A DNA stretch of 25,851 nt from DASQUK01 sp035641315 (GTDB lineage Bacteria; Actinomycetota; Acidimicrobiia; Acidimicrobiales; VFJN01), in assembly GCA_035641315.1 (NCBI GenBank), contig DASQUK010000020.1, positions 1 through 25,851 on the forward strand. Reading direction: 5' to 3'. Position 1 is the first letter of the stretch. Every line of letters starts with the position of its first letter. The translations under genes were made by a program, and so were the position numbers. This document shows positions 8,703 to 15,786 of this stretch, in pieces. The notes under the pieces are model-generated. The model was not told the origin of the DNA and did no database searches. It worked only from the letters and a program-made list of their open reading frames with translations.

Positions 8703-9406
8703 CCACGCCCGAGGCCACCGTGTTCCTGGTCGAGGACGAGGACAGCTTCGTCGAAGCGCTCACCGTGGGCCTCAAGCGGGAGGGCTTCCGCGTGCAGGTG
8801 GCGCACGACGGGGCCGAGGCGCTCGAGCTGTTCGACGTCGTGAAGCCCGACCTGGTCCTCCTCGACGTGATGCTGCCCAAGATCTCGGGCGTGGACGTGT
8901 GTCGTGAGCTGCGCCGGCGCTCGGCGGTGCCGATCATCATGGTCACGGCCAGAGGCTCGGAGATCGACACGGTGGTCGGGCTCGAGGTCGGAGCCGACGA
9001 CTACGTCACCAAGCCCTACCGCCTGCGGGAGCTGGTGGCCCGCATGCGGGCGGTGCTCCGCCGTCGGCCGCCCGAGGCGGGGACGCGGGCGGCGTCGGGG
9101 GACGTGCTCGAGGTGGGTGACGTGCGCCTCGACCCCGAGCGCCACGAGGTGGAGATCCGGGGCGAGCAAGTGCGGCTGCCGCTCAAGGAGTTCGAGCTGC
9201 TCGAGATCCTGCTCTCCAACGCCGGCCGGGTGCTGCCGCGGGAGACGCTCATCGACCGGGTGTGGGGGACCGACTACGTGGGCGACACCAAGACCCTCGA
9301 CGTCCACGTCAAGCGGCTGCGGGCCAAGGTCGAGAAGGACCCGTCTGTGCCGACCCGCATCGTCACCATCCGCGGACTGGGCTACAAGTACGACACACCC
9401 AAGTGA
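8699..9406 (+). CDS. regX3: Phosphate response regulator, RegX3/PhoB (OmpR) family
   Basis: This 235-aa DNA-binding response regulator is predicted to activate pst and other Pho genes by binding GTTCAC direct repeats. The receiver domain (about 1-120) has acidic residues E12-D13, phospho-acceptor D56 (LVLLDVMLP), T83 and K105 (VTKPY). The C-terminal winged helix (about 135-233) contains LPLKEFELLEILLSNAGRVLPRE and the recognition-helix region YVGDTKTLDVHVKRLRAKVE, ending IRGLGYKY. ATG 8699 overlaps the mini-ORF stop; its own ribosome site (GGGAAG) is weak, so translational coupling is likely. A 14-bp GC hairpin follows immediately. Confidence 0.94.
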   Translation: MTTPEATVFLVEDEDSFVEALTVGLKREGFRVQVAHDGAEALELFDVVKPDLVLLDVMLPKISGVDVCRELRRRSAVPIIMVTARGSEIDTVVGLEVGADDYVTKPYRLRELVARMRAVLRRRPPEAGTRAASGDVLEVGDVRLDPERHEVEIRGEQVRLPLKEFELLEILLSNAGRVLPRETLIDRVWGTDYVGDTKTLDVHVKRLRAKVEKDPSVPTRIVTIRGLGYKYDTPK

Positions 9407-9408
9407 TT

Positions 9409-9439
9409 TCGAGGGGGGAGGGAAACCCTCCCCCCTCGA
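9409..9439 (+). terminator. 14-bp GC-rich terminator hairpin after regX3
   Basis: TCGAGGGGGGAGGG (9409-9422), loop AAA, and the exact complement at 9426-9439 form a perfect stem starting 3 nt after the regX3 stop. No T-tract follows. Confidence 0.75.
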
Positions 9440-9453
9440 CCTCCCCCCACCAG

Positions 9454-9543
9454 TTGGGCCGCCGCCTTTCGGCGGCGTCGTCATCTTTGTCGCTCGACCG
9501 GCAAAGCCGGACCGAGCGACGGCGGGGCTCCGGCGGGAGCCTC
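9454..9543 (+). repeat. ~90-bp three-hairpin repeat, copy 2 (downstream of regX3)
   Basis: This is the second copy of the element at 7155-7245, in the same orientation. Its stem-loops are better formed here: GCCGCC-TTTC-GGCGGC, GTCGCTCG...CCGGC-AAA-GCCGG...CGAGCGAC, and GGCTCC-GGCG-GGAGCC. The two copies bracket senX3-regX3 as a direct repeat. Confidence 0.82.
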
Positions 9544-9600
9544 TGCCCCCACACCCCCCGCCACGCCTCGCCATTGCAGGGCGCACATTGCGACGGCTTG

Positions 9601-9606
9601 TACCCT
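9601..9606 (+). promoter_or_regulatory. Candidate -10 box of the MFS gene (leaderless type)
   Basis: TACCCT lies 5 nt before GTG 9612 and 8 nt before ATG 9615, and no Shine-Dalgarno is present. This fits a leaderless transcript. No convincing -35 was found. Confidence 0.4.
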
Positions 9607-9614
9607 CGCTGGTG

Positions 9615-11144
9615 ATGGCGACGGGTGCCGGCAACGCGGGGTGGCAGCCGCTGAGCGAACCGAAGCGCTCGGGGGCGGCGGCGTTCCTCGTCACGCCGTT
9701 CACCCGCCTGGCCCGCGCCCACGCCGCCACCGTGGCGGGCGACACGCTCATCACGCTGGCGCTGGCCGACTCGCTGTTCCTGTCGATCGATCCCGACGCT
9801 GCCCGCTCCAAGGTTGCCCTCTACCTGGCGCTGACGATGGCGCCGTTCGCCGTGGTGGCGCCGCTCATCGGTCCGACGCTCGACCGCGTCAAGGGCGGCC
9901 GCCGCTGGATGGTCATCGGCGCCAACGCACTGCGGGCGCTGTTGTGCGTGCTGATGATCCGCGACCTCGACAGCCTGCTGCTGTTCCCGGAGGCGTTCTG
10001 CGTCCTCGTGCTGTCGAAGAGCTACCACGTCGCCAAGTCGGCCATCGTCCCCACCGTGGTGCGGTCCGACAGCGAGCTCATCGAGGCCAACTCGAAGCTG
10101 TCGTTCTTGTCGGGGGTCATCACCTTCGCCACCGCCATCCCGGCCGGCATCGCCGCGGTCATCGCGCAGAGCCAAGGCGTGCTCGTGCTGGCGGTCGTCG
10201 CCTGCGCCTTGGCCGCGGCCCTCGGCTTCCACATCCCGGCGACCCAGATCGCCGCCGACGACACGTCGCAGACCGAGCGCAACGAGCTGCGGGGTGGCGG
10301 CATCGTCCTGGCCGCCTCGGCCATGGGCCTCATGCGCGGTGTCGTCGGGTTCCTCACCTTCCTCGTCGCCTTCTACCTGCGGAGCACCGGCGCCGCAGCC
10401 TGGGAGTTCGGCTTCGTGCTGGGGGCCAGCGGCGTCGGCTCGCTACTCGGCGCCCTGGTGGCGCCGGCGCTGCGCCGGGCCGAGGTCGCCGAGGAGCGCA
10501 TCGTGCAGATCGTGCTCGGCATCACCACTGCGGCGGCCGTGCTGGCCGCCTGGACCGGTGGCCTGGTGGCGGCCGCCGGACTGGCGTTCTGCGTGGGCGT
10601 GTCGGCCGCCAGCGCCAAGCTGGCCTTCGACTCGGTGGTGCAGCGCGACGCGCCGGACGCCAACCGCGGCCGCTCGTTCGCCAAGTTCGAGACCCGTTTC
10701 CAGCTCACCTGGGTGGTGGGCGCGTTCGTCCCGGTGATCCTCACCATCCCGGTCCGGGTCGGCTTCGTGGTGGTGGCCGTGTGCGCCGGGTTCGCGCTGT
10801 TCTCCTACCTGGCGGGGCTGCGGGCGCTCAGCCGCGGCCAGCTCCCGGCCCGGCGCTCCAAGCCGCTGGTCCGCCGGATCTCCGCCGAAGTGGCCCGCCG
10901 TCGTGGCAAGGGGGAACAGAAGGCGACGGGGCCGGACGGCGCCGTTCAGGCGCCGCAGCCGTCGGCACCGCCGCCGCCTCCGCCACCCCCGCCGTTCTAC
11001 GACCGTGCTGCCGACGTCGACGCCACCGATGTGGACGCCACCTCGACCGATGGCGATGGCAAAAGCGACCGCGGTCCCACGAGCGCTGACGGCGGCCCCG
11101 GGCGCGACCGCACCGTCATCATCGACCCCACCCAGCTCCAATAG
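9615..11144 (+). CDS. MFS-type transporter with Pro-rich cytoplasmic tail
   Basis: The product (509 aa from ATG 9615; GTG 9612 is an equally plausible leaderless start) is a polytopic membrane protein with about 12 hydrophobic segments between residues ~25 and 415. The MFS-style loop between TM2 and TM3 reads GPTLDRVKGGRRWMVIGANALRAL, close to the G-x-x-x-D-R/K-x-G-R-R signature. After the last TM comes a ~90-residue soluble tail with a run of nine prolines, then Asp/Thr/Gly-rich sequence ending RTVIIDPTQLQ. Substrate is not predictable. It is monocistronic: the upstream regX3 ends in a terminator and the downstream gene is on the other strand. Confidence 0.82.
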   Translation: MATGAGNAGWQPLSEPKRSGAAAFLVTPFTRLARAHAATVAGDTLITLALADSLFLSIDPDAARSKVALYLALTMAPFAVVAPLIGPTLDRVKGGRRWMVIGANALRALLCVLMIRDLDSLLLFPEAFCVLVLSKSYHVAKSAIVPTVVRSDSELIEANSKLSFLSGVITFATAIPAGIAAVIAQSQGVLVLAVVACALAAALGFHIPATQIAADDTSQTERNELRGGGIVLAASAMGLMRGVVGFLTFLVAFYLRSTGAAAWEFGFVLGASGVGSLLGALVAPALRRAEVAEERIVQIVLGITTAAAVLAAWTGGLVAAAGLAFCVGVSAASAKLAFDSVVQRDAPDANRGRSFAKFETRFQLTWVVGAFVPVILTIPVRVGFVVVAVCAGFALFSYLAGLRALSRGQLPARRSKPLVRRISAEVARRRGKGEQKATGPDGAVQAPQPSAPPPPPPPPPFYDRAADVDATDVDATSTDGDGKSDRGPTSADGGPGRDRTVIIDPTQLQ

Positions 11145-11202
11145 GACAGAGTCGGTCGTCACACCGACGCCATCACGGGCGGCGGGTGGGGGTCGGGCCG
11201 GA

Positions 11203-12477
11203 CTACTCGGCGGGCAGGTCGGGCAGCTCGATGCGGGCCAGCCAGAGGCCCGGCGCATCGACCTCGGGCGGGCTGGGCAGTATGCGGTCGCCCTCCCACA
11301 ACCGGGCCAGCCCCTCGGCACCGGCCCGCTGGATGACGCCCTCCACGAACCGCGCGCCGCGGTCGTAGGTGGCCTGGGTGAGCTCCAGACCGAGCAGCCG
11401 CTCGACGAACCGGTCGGCGTCGGCCGTCTCGACCCGGCGGCGACGCAGTGCCTCGGTCAACATCCCATAGCTGCTGATGAGCTTGTGCCCCACCTCGTCC
11501 ATCACGTGGTCGACCACGCCGACCACCACGGCCACCAGCGCCTCGACCTGGGGGAGGAGCGCGCGCTGCTCGTCGGACTGGATCGCGCCCAGCAGCGCCC
11601 CCGGCTCGCCCAGGACCTGTTGGATGCGGGCCAGCGACTCGGGCCCGCCACTCAGATCCACCTCGCCGAGGTGCTCCTCGAGCGCCCGCGGGTCGGTGCG
11701 GAAGCTGGTCGTGTAGCGCGTGAGCAGCAGGTCGAGCCGCTCGCGCACATGGGGCACCGCCAGCACGGTGTGGTGGGCGATCTCGTGCAGGCAGATCCAC
11801 AGGCGCAGGTCGTCGGCGGGCAGGCTCCACTCGTTGCCGAACGCGTCGAGGTTGGGCACGAGGATGAGCAGTTCGTCGGACGGCGTACGGGGGATCGGCA
11901 GGTCGTACTGGCCGAACGACCGCCGGGCCAGGTGGCCGACCATCGATCCGGCGGTCATGGCCACCATCATCGGCTGCATGGCCTGGATCATGGGGCCGAG
12001 CATGGCGGCGAACTGGTCGTCGGGATCGGCACCCAGCCCCAGGTCGGACTCCTCGGTGAGGTCGAGCTCGCTGCCGCCCGCCCCGGCGCCGGTGGCGCCA
12101 GGTCCACCGACGCCATCGATGTCCGGCGACCCCAGCGAGCCGGCCAGCTTCTCGAGCAACGGCCGGTAGTCCTCGAGCGTCCGTTGGGCCCAGTGTCCCC
12201 GGTTCACCGGCAGCACCGTGAGCCCGCGCCCGGTGACGGTCGTAGACAGCCCGGTCAGCTTGGCGACATGTAGCTCGGCCACCCGGGCCAGCTGCTCGAG
12301 CTTCATGCGCTCCAGCGGATCGACGTTGGGCTCGCTCTGGTTGTCGGTGGCGACGGCGAGCGCCAGGCTGCGGGCGGCGTCCCAGGGGACACCCCGCCCG
12401 CCCTGACCGAAGAGCTTGGCGAGGTCGCCGAACAGGGGGAACCCCTCGAACGGATTGGGGGACCCGGGGTCGCTCAT
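11203..12477 (-). CDS. Zincin_2 (DUF2342) putative zinc-dependent metallopeptidase
   Basis: This 424-aa product belongs to the actinobacterial DUF2342/zincin_2 family. The zinc site HEIAH is at residues 231-235 (WICLHEIAHHTVL). The N-terminus MSDPGSPNPFEGFPLFGDLAKLF, the GSMVGHLARRSFGQYDLP block and the C-terminal RFVEGV...GLARLWEG ending are characteristic. The cellular substrate is unknown. A Gly/Ala-rich variable stretch occupies about residues 121-137. ATG 12477 has GGAG about 7 nt upstream. Uniquely, the start codon and this site lie in a stem-loop (see 12475-12501). In Mycobacterium a homologue is adjacent to the PDZ-Lon protease and UPF0182 genes, both of which also occur in this window. 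Confidence 0.88.
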   Translation of the reverse strand: MSDPGSPNPFEGFPLFGDLAKLFGQGGRGVPWDAARSLALAVATDNQSEPNVDPLERMKLEQLARVAELHVAKLTGLSTTVTGRGLTVLPVNRGHWAQRTLEDYRPLLEKLAGSLGSPDIDGVGGPGATGAGAGGSELDLTEESDLGLGADPDDQFAAMLGPMIQAMQPMMVAMTAGSMVGHLARRSFGQYDLPIPRTPSDELLILVPNLDAFGNEWSLPADDLRLWICLHEIAHHTVLAVPHVRERLDLLLTRYTTSFRTDPRALEEHLGEVDLSGGPESLARIQQVLGEPGALLGAIQSDEQRALLPQVEALVAVVVGVVDHVMDEVGHKLISSYGMLTEALRRRRVETADADRFVERLLGLELTQATYDRGARFVEGVIQRAGAEGLARLWEGDRILPSPPEVDAPGLWLARIELPDLPAE

Positions 12478-12501
12478 TGGCGGGCCTCCAGCCCGTCAAT
12501 G
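12475..12501 (-). promoter_or_regulatory. Start-codon hairpin of the zincin_2 mRNA
   Basis: Read on the minus strand, CATTGACGGGC (12501-12491) pairs with GCCCGCCAATG (12485-12475) except for one A/C mismatch. The loop is TGGAG. The final ATG of the 3' arm is the start codon and the loop carries the GGAG ribosome site. This would mask the AUG while exposing the Shine-Dalgarno, so translational control is plausible. No ligand or partner is known. Confidence 0.6.
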
Positions 12502-12553
12502 GGTGATCGCCGCTTCCCGGCGACAACCACGCTGTGCTTATGGCTCGCTCGCT

Positions 12554-12710
12554 GACGCTCGCTCACTGGTTCCGACGCTATCGCCCGAGCGGTGACCGGC
12601 CACCGCGGCCGGTCGCGGCGCGTGCTCCCCGCTCAGGCCTTCGGCCGGGCCGCTCGGGCCTCGCTCGCTCTCACCGTGCTTCCCCGTCACCCTCGACGGA
12701 CGCTCGCTCA
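12554..12710 (-). repeat. Dispersed GAGCGAGCGAGG repeat, copy 2, in the divergent intergenic region
   Basis: On the minus strand this stretch carries TGAGCGAGCGTC twice (12699-12710 and 12554-12565), the 26-nt block identical to 8646-8671 (at 12647-12672), and a GGCC-GAA-GGCC hairpin (12636-12646). It fills most of the 278 bp between the divergent zincin_2 and SDR-like starts. No separate gene is supported there, although a minus-strand frame retains the SERP...ESERGPSGP reading. Confidence 0.78.
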
Positions 12711-12755
12711 GGCCCGCTGATGTTTGAGCTGGTCCCAACTGGCAAGGTAGGAGGT

Positions 12756-13796
12756 ATGGAGACCGTCGTGATCACCGGTGCCGACTCCCCGCTCGGGCGC
12801 CGGGTCGCCACGTTGGCGGCCACCGATGCGGGGGTCGACAGCGTGATCGCACTCTGCGGCGGGCCGGTGGTCGGGCTGCCGGACCGTGTCGACGTGCGGC
12901 GGATCGACCTCGGGTCCGACGACGTCAAGCCCCACCTCGAGGGGGCCGCGGCAGTCCTGCACCTGGCGACGTCCGTGCCGGCGTCGCCCACCGCGCCGAC
13001 GCAGGATGTCGAGCGAGCGCGGCGGGTGTTCGACGCCGCCGGGGACGCGGCCGTGCCGCACCTCGTGGTCCTGTCGAGCGCCACCGTCTACGGGGCGTGG
13101 GCCAACAACCCGGTGCCGCTCACCGAGGAGGCGACGCTGCGGCCCAACCCGGGGTTCGCGTTCGCTGCCGAGCGGGCCGAGATCGAGCGGCTGGCGTCCG
13201 AGTGGCGCGACGCGCATCCCGGCGCCGTGGCCACCGTGTTCCGGCCTGCGCGCACCGCCGGGGCCGACCGGCGAGAGTGGCTGGTGCCGGCGCTGCGTCC
13301 CGGTCCGGCCGTGCCCGAGACCGCCGAGGAGCCCCCCGTGCAGTTCCTGGACCTCGACGACCTGGCGTCCGCCATCGATCTCGGCCGCCGCCGGCGGCTC
13401 AGCGGGGCGTTCAACGTGGCGCCCGACGGATCGGTCCCGGGCGACCAGGTGCGCTCGCTCACCGGCGCGGCGCTCAAGGTGCCCTTGCCCGAGCGGGTGG
13501 CCGGGCGGCTGGTGCGCTGGGGTTTCCGCTGGGGACTGGGGCCGACGCCGCCCGAGCTGGTGCCCTACACGCTGCATCCGTGGACGGTTGCCAACGACCG
13601 GCTACGCGCCCAGGGCTGGTCGCCGAAGGTCAGCAACGAGGAGGCCTGCGTCGATGCGTTCGAGGCCGGCGCGTGGGCCACGATGAGTCCCCGCCGCCGC
13701 CAGGAGATCGCACTCGGCGTGGCCGGTGCCGGCCTGGCCGGCGTCGTCACCGGCGGCGCCCTGCTGGCCCGCCGCTGGATCCGATCCCGCCGCTGA
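12756..13796 (+). CDS. SDR/NAD-dependent epimerase-like protein, tail-anchored, altered active site
   Basis: The 346-aa product has an N-terminal Rossmann motif (VVITGADSPLGRRV, residues 4-17), the HLATSV and SSATVYG strands of extended SDRs, and a C-terminal hydrophobic segment (about 319-337) followed by RRWIRSRR, suggesting a tail anchor in the cytoplasmic membrane. The catalytic YxxxK of extended SDRs aligns with F136-x3-R140 in NPGFAFAAERAEIERL, so both residues are conservatively replaced and ordinary oxidoreductase or epimerase chemistry is doubtful. ATG 12756 was chosen because the Rossmann strand follows at once; AAGG lies 8 nt upstream. An in-frame ATG at 12720 is an alternative. 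The gene converges on the htrA-like gene with a shared hairpin. Confidence 0.8.
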   Translation: METVVITGADSPLGRRVATLAATDAGVDSVIALCGGPVVGLPDRVDVRRIDLGSDDVKPHLEGAAAVLHLATSVPASPTAPTQDVERARRVFDAAGDAAVPHLVVLSSATVYGAWANNPVPLTEEATLRPNPGFAFAAERAEIERLASEWRDAHPGAVATVFRPARTAGADRREWLVPALRPGPAVPETAEEPPVQFLDLDDLASAIDLGRRRRLSGAFNVAPDGSVPGDQVRSLTGAALKVPLPERVAGRLVRWGFRWGLGPTPPELVPYTLHPWTVANDRLRAQGWSPKVSNEEACVDAFEAGAWATMSPRRRQEIALGVAGAGLAGVVTGGALLARRWIRSRR

Positions 13797-13821
13797 CCCG
13801 CCGGGACCTGACTGGGTCAGC
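13792..13821. terminator. Bidirectional hairpin shared by convergent genes
   Basis: GCTGACCC (13792-13799) and GGGTCAGC (13814-13821) form an 8-bp stem with a 14-nt loop. The arms contain the stop codons of the two converging genes (TGA 13794-13796 on +, TGA 13819-13817 on -). Confidence 0.55.
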
Positions 13822-14989
13822 TGGCCGCGGGCTTGCGGCCGAGCGTGACGTCGAGTCTGATGCGCTCCTCGTCCCGCACCACCGTCGCATCGATGCGGTC
13901 GCCCGGTGACCGTGACCGCAGGGCGAGCATGAGGTCGGGAACCTGGGCGATCGTCCGCCCGTCGACGTCCACGAGCACATCACCCTTGCGTAGCCCGCTC
14001 TCGTCGGCCGGGCTGTCGGGCACGACCGAGGCGAGCATTACCCCGCCGCCCGCGTCCCCGGCATCGTCAGCGTCGTCCCCGCTCGACCCGCTCGCCTCGA
14101 CCTTGCTGCCCTCGATCCCCAGCCAGCAGTGCTCCACCTTGCCGAGCCGTAGCAGATCGTCGGACACCTTGCGGACCACCTCCACCGGCACCACGTAGGC
14201 GGCGCTGCCCTCGTCGACATCGGCGACGATGCCGACCACGGCACCCTCCGGGTCGACGAGGGGACCCCCGAGGGCGTGGGCGGGGGTGTCGCCGGTCGTC
14301 TCCACCACGGCGTCGATCGTGGCGCCGGCGGGGGTCACGTAGCGGCGGGCCGCGCCGATCAGCGCGGCCACCGTGGAGGCCCCGCCGGCCGCGCCGACGC
14401 TCACGGTGAACGACGACTCGCCCGAGGACGGGGTGCCAGGGGCCAGGACGCCGGTCGAGTGTCCGGTCCCGGCCAGGTCCAGCACGCCGACCCCTGTGGC
14501 CGGGTCGGCGCCCACGATCTCGGCCTCGGCCGACGATCCGTCGGGGAGGCGCACATCGAGCGGTCCGGTGCCGGTGGCCAGGGCGGCGCTGGTGAGGACG
14601 ATTCCGTCGTCGCGCACGACGACCCCGGAACCACCCGCCTCGACGCCCACCAGGGCCGGCGCCACCCGCTGGCGGATGCCGCTGATGCCGGCCTGGTCGC
14701 CGTCGCCGAGCGACGACGACACGGTGTCCAGCGCCACCCGCTCGACCGGACGGACGCCGGGCCGGTCGCCGAGACCGAGCGCCAGCACCCCCGCGCCCGC
14801 CAGCACAGCGCCTGCCGTCCCGGCCGCCGCCACCACGCCCCAGGGCCGACCCGGGTGGCGACCGCCGGCCCCGGTTCCCGCCGGACGCGCCCGGCCGAGC
14901 TCGGACGGGTGGCGCCAGAGCCGATCGTCGGGGTGCGGGGGCGGACGGAACCGGAAGACGTCCTCTTCGGCGTCGTCGTCGAAGGGCAC
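13817..14989 (-). CDS. HtrA-like trypsin-fold/PDZ membrane protein lacking the catalytic triad
   Basis: This 390-aa protein has a cytoplasmic N-terminus with the motif DDRLWRHPSEL (about 21-31), one TM (about 50-74), an extracytoplasmic chymotrypsin-like domain (about 105-275) and a PDZ domain (about 285-385, DSPADESGLRKGDVLVDVDG). It aligns readily with HtrA, but each catalytic position is changed: the TNNHV His corresponds to A136 (LTSAAL), the TDLAVL Asp to G166 (TGVGVLDL), and the GNSGGP Ser to L240 (HALGGPLVD). It is therefore probably a pseudoprotease or scaffold. GTG 14989 lies 7 nt after TATCCT on the minus strand and no Shine-Dalgarno is present, so a leaderless start is likely. Confidence 0.85.
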   Translation of the reverse strand: MPFDDDAEEDVFRFRPPPHPDDRLWRHPSELGRARPAGTGAGGRHPGRPWGVVAAAGTAGAVLAGAGVLALGLGDRPGVRPVERVALDTVSSSLGDGDQAGISGIRQRVAPALVGVEAGGSGVVVRDDGIVLTSAALATGTGPLDVRLPDGSSAEAEIVGADPATGVGVLDLAGTGHSTGVLAPGTPSSGESSFTVSVGAAGGASTVAALIGAARRYVTPAGATIDAVVETTGDTPAHALGGPLVDPEGAVVGIVADVDEGSAAYVVPVEVVRKVSDDLLRLGKVEHCWLGIEGSKVEASGSSGDDADDAGDAGGGVMLASVVPDSPADESGLRKGDVLVDVDGRTIAQVPDLMLALRSRSPGDRIDATVVRDEERIRLDVTLGRKPAAS

Positions 14990-14996
14990 GGCGCGG

Positions 14997-15002
14997 AGGA
15001 TA
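14997..15002 (-). promoter_or_regulatory. -10 box of the htrA-like gene (leaderless type)
   Basis: TATCCT on the minus strand ends 7 nt before GTG 14989, and there is no ribosome-binding site in the gap. It is one half of a divergent promoter region with moaE. Confidence 0.5.
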
Positions 15003-15082
15003 ACCCTGGGTGGGCACCGAGAGACCGCGCGGGGGTCGGGGAGCGCACGCGCCCATGACCTCGGGTTCACCCGGGTCCTGCG

Positions 15083-15088
15083 TACCAT
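15083..15088 (+). promoter_or_regulatory. -10 box of moaE (leaderless type)
   Basis: TACCAT is followed by exactly 6 nt and then the GTG start at 15095. The transcript would begin at or next to the start codon. No clear -35 was identified. Confidence 0.5.
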
Positions 15089-15094
15089 GGCAGT

Positions 15095-15592
15095 GTGGAG
15101 TCGCAGGCCGAGCCAGGGCGGGACAAGCTCATCCCGCCGGAGGGCGACACCTGGATCGCTCTGTCGGGGTCGCCGCTGCCGGTGGCCGGGGCCGCCGGCT
15201 GGGCCGTGCGTCCCGACTGCGGCGGGCTCGTGCTGTTCTCGGGGACGGCCCGCGACCATGCCGAGGGCCGGCCCGGCGTCCATCGGCTGGAGTACGAGGC
15301 CTACGAGGAACAGGTCGTGCCCCGCCTGCGCGAGGTCGCCGACGAGGCCCGGCTGCGCTGGCCGGTGGTGGGGCGCGTCGCCCTGCTGCACCGGGTCGGC
15401 GTGCTGGAGATCGGCGACAGCGCGGTCGTGGTGGCGGTATCGGCGCCCCACCGCGACGAGGCCTTCGCCGCCGCCCGCTTCTGCATCGACACCCTCAAGC
15501 GCTCGGTGCCGATCTGGAAGCGCGAGTCCTGGGACGGCGGCCACAGCTGGGGACTCGAGGCCCAGCACATCGTCGACGCGGGAGCCGGGTGA
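15095..15592 (+). CDS. moaE: Molybdopterin synthase catalytic subunit MoaE
   Basis: MoaE, with the thiocarboxylated MoaD, adds two sulfurs to precursor Z (cPMP) to make molybdopterin. The 165-aa product has the family core: GGLVLFSGTARDHAEG (substrate Arg in GTAR, about residue 53), LEYEAYEEQV, and the active-site lysines K135 and K142 in TLKRSVPIWKRE, spaced 7 apart as in characterised MoaE. The N-terminal ~25 residues are an extension. No moaD is visible nearby. It is the first gene of an operon with a small membrane protein and mreB. Confidence 0.88.
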   Translation: MESQAEPGRDKLIPPEGDTWIALSGSPLPVAGAAGWAVRPDCGGLVLFSGTARDHAEGRPGVHRLEYEAYEEQVVPRLREVADEARLRWPVVGRVALLHRVGVLEIGDSAVVVAVSAPHRDEAFAAARFCIDTLKRSVPIWKRESWDGGHSWGLEAQHIVDAGAG

Positions 15593-15596
15593 TCCC

Positions 15597-15779
15597 GTGG
15601 CCGCCGTCGCCTTCCTCCTGATCGCCGTGGTGATCTCGGCCGTCGGGTTGACGGTCCTGTACCTGCGCAACCGGCCACCGACCTCGGCCGACGACAGCAT
15701 CGACAACTTCCGCCGGGAGATGCAGGCGCTGGCGCCCCGTGACGGCGAGCCCCACCCCCGCCACTGGTGGAAGCGATGA
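15597..15779 (+). CDS. Small single-pass membrane protein (60 aa)
   Basis: GTG 15597, 4 nt after the moaE stop, opens a 60-residue frame ending TGA 15777-15779, 7 nt before the mreB start. The N-terminal ~24 residues are strongly hydrophobic (VAFLLIAVVISAVGLTVLYL) and are followed by RNRPPTSADDSIDNFRREMQAL and a His/Trp-rich ending (HPRHWWKR). Tight spacing on both sides and the clean TM-plus-amphipathic layout support a real gene. Function is unknown; co-transcription with mreB may hint at a membrane-associated role near the actin-like protein. Confidence 0.7.
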   Translation: MAAVAFLLIAVVISAVGLTVLYLRNRPPTSADDSIDNFRREMQALAPRDGEPHPRHWWKR

Positions 15780-15786
15780 GGCACTA

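Noticed and set aside
8904..9614. Upstream extension of the MFS frame back into regX3
   Set aside because: The frame is open by chance through regX3, the terminator and the repeat. The transporter sequence begins only after GTG 9612/ATG 9615, next to a promoter-like box.
12554..12738. A 60-70 codon minus-strand gene in the zincin_2/SDR intergenic region
   Set aside because: It consists almost entirely of repeat sequence, is low complexity (Ser/Glu/Arg/Gly/Pro) and has no ribosome site. It is reported only as a repeat.
14990..15784. N-terminal extension of the htrA-like minus-strand frame
   Set aside because: It would overlap moaE, the 60-aa gene and the divergent promoter region. GTG 14989 with TATCCT upstream gives a normal domain layout.
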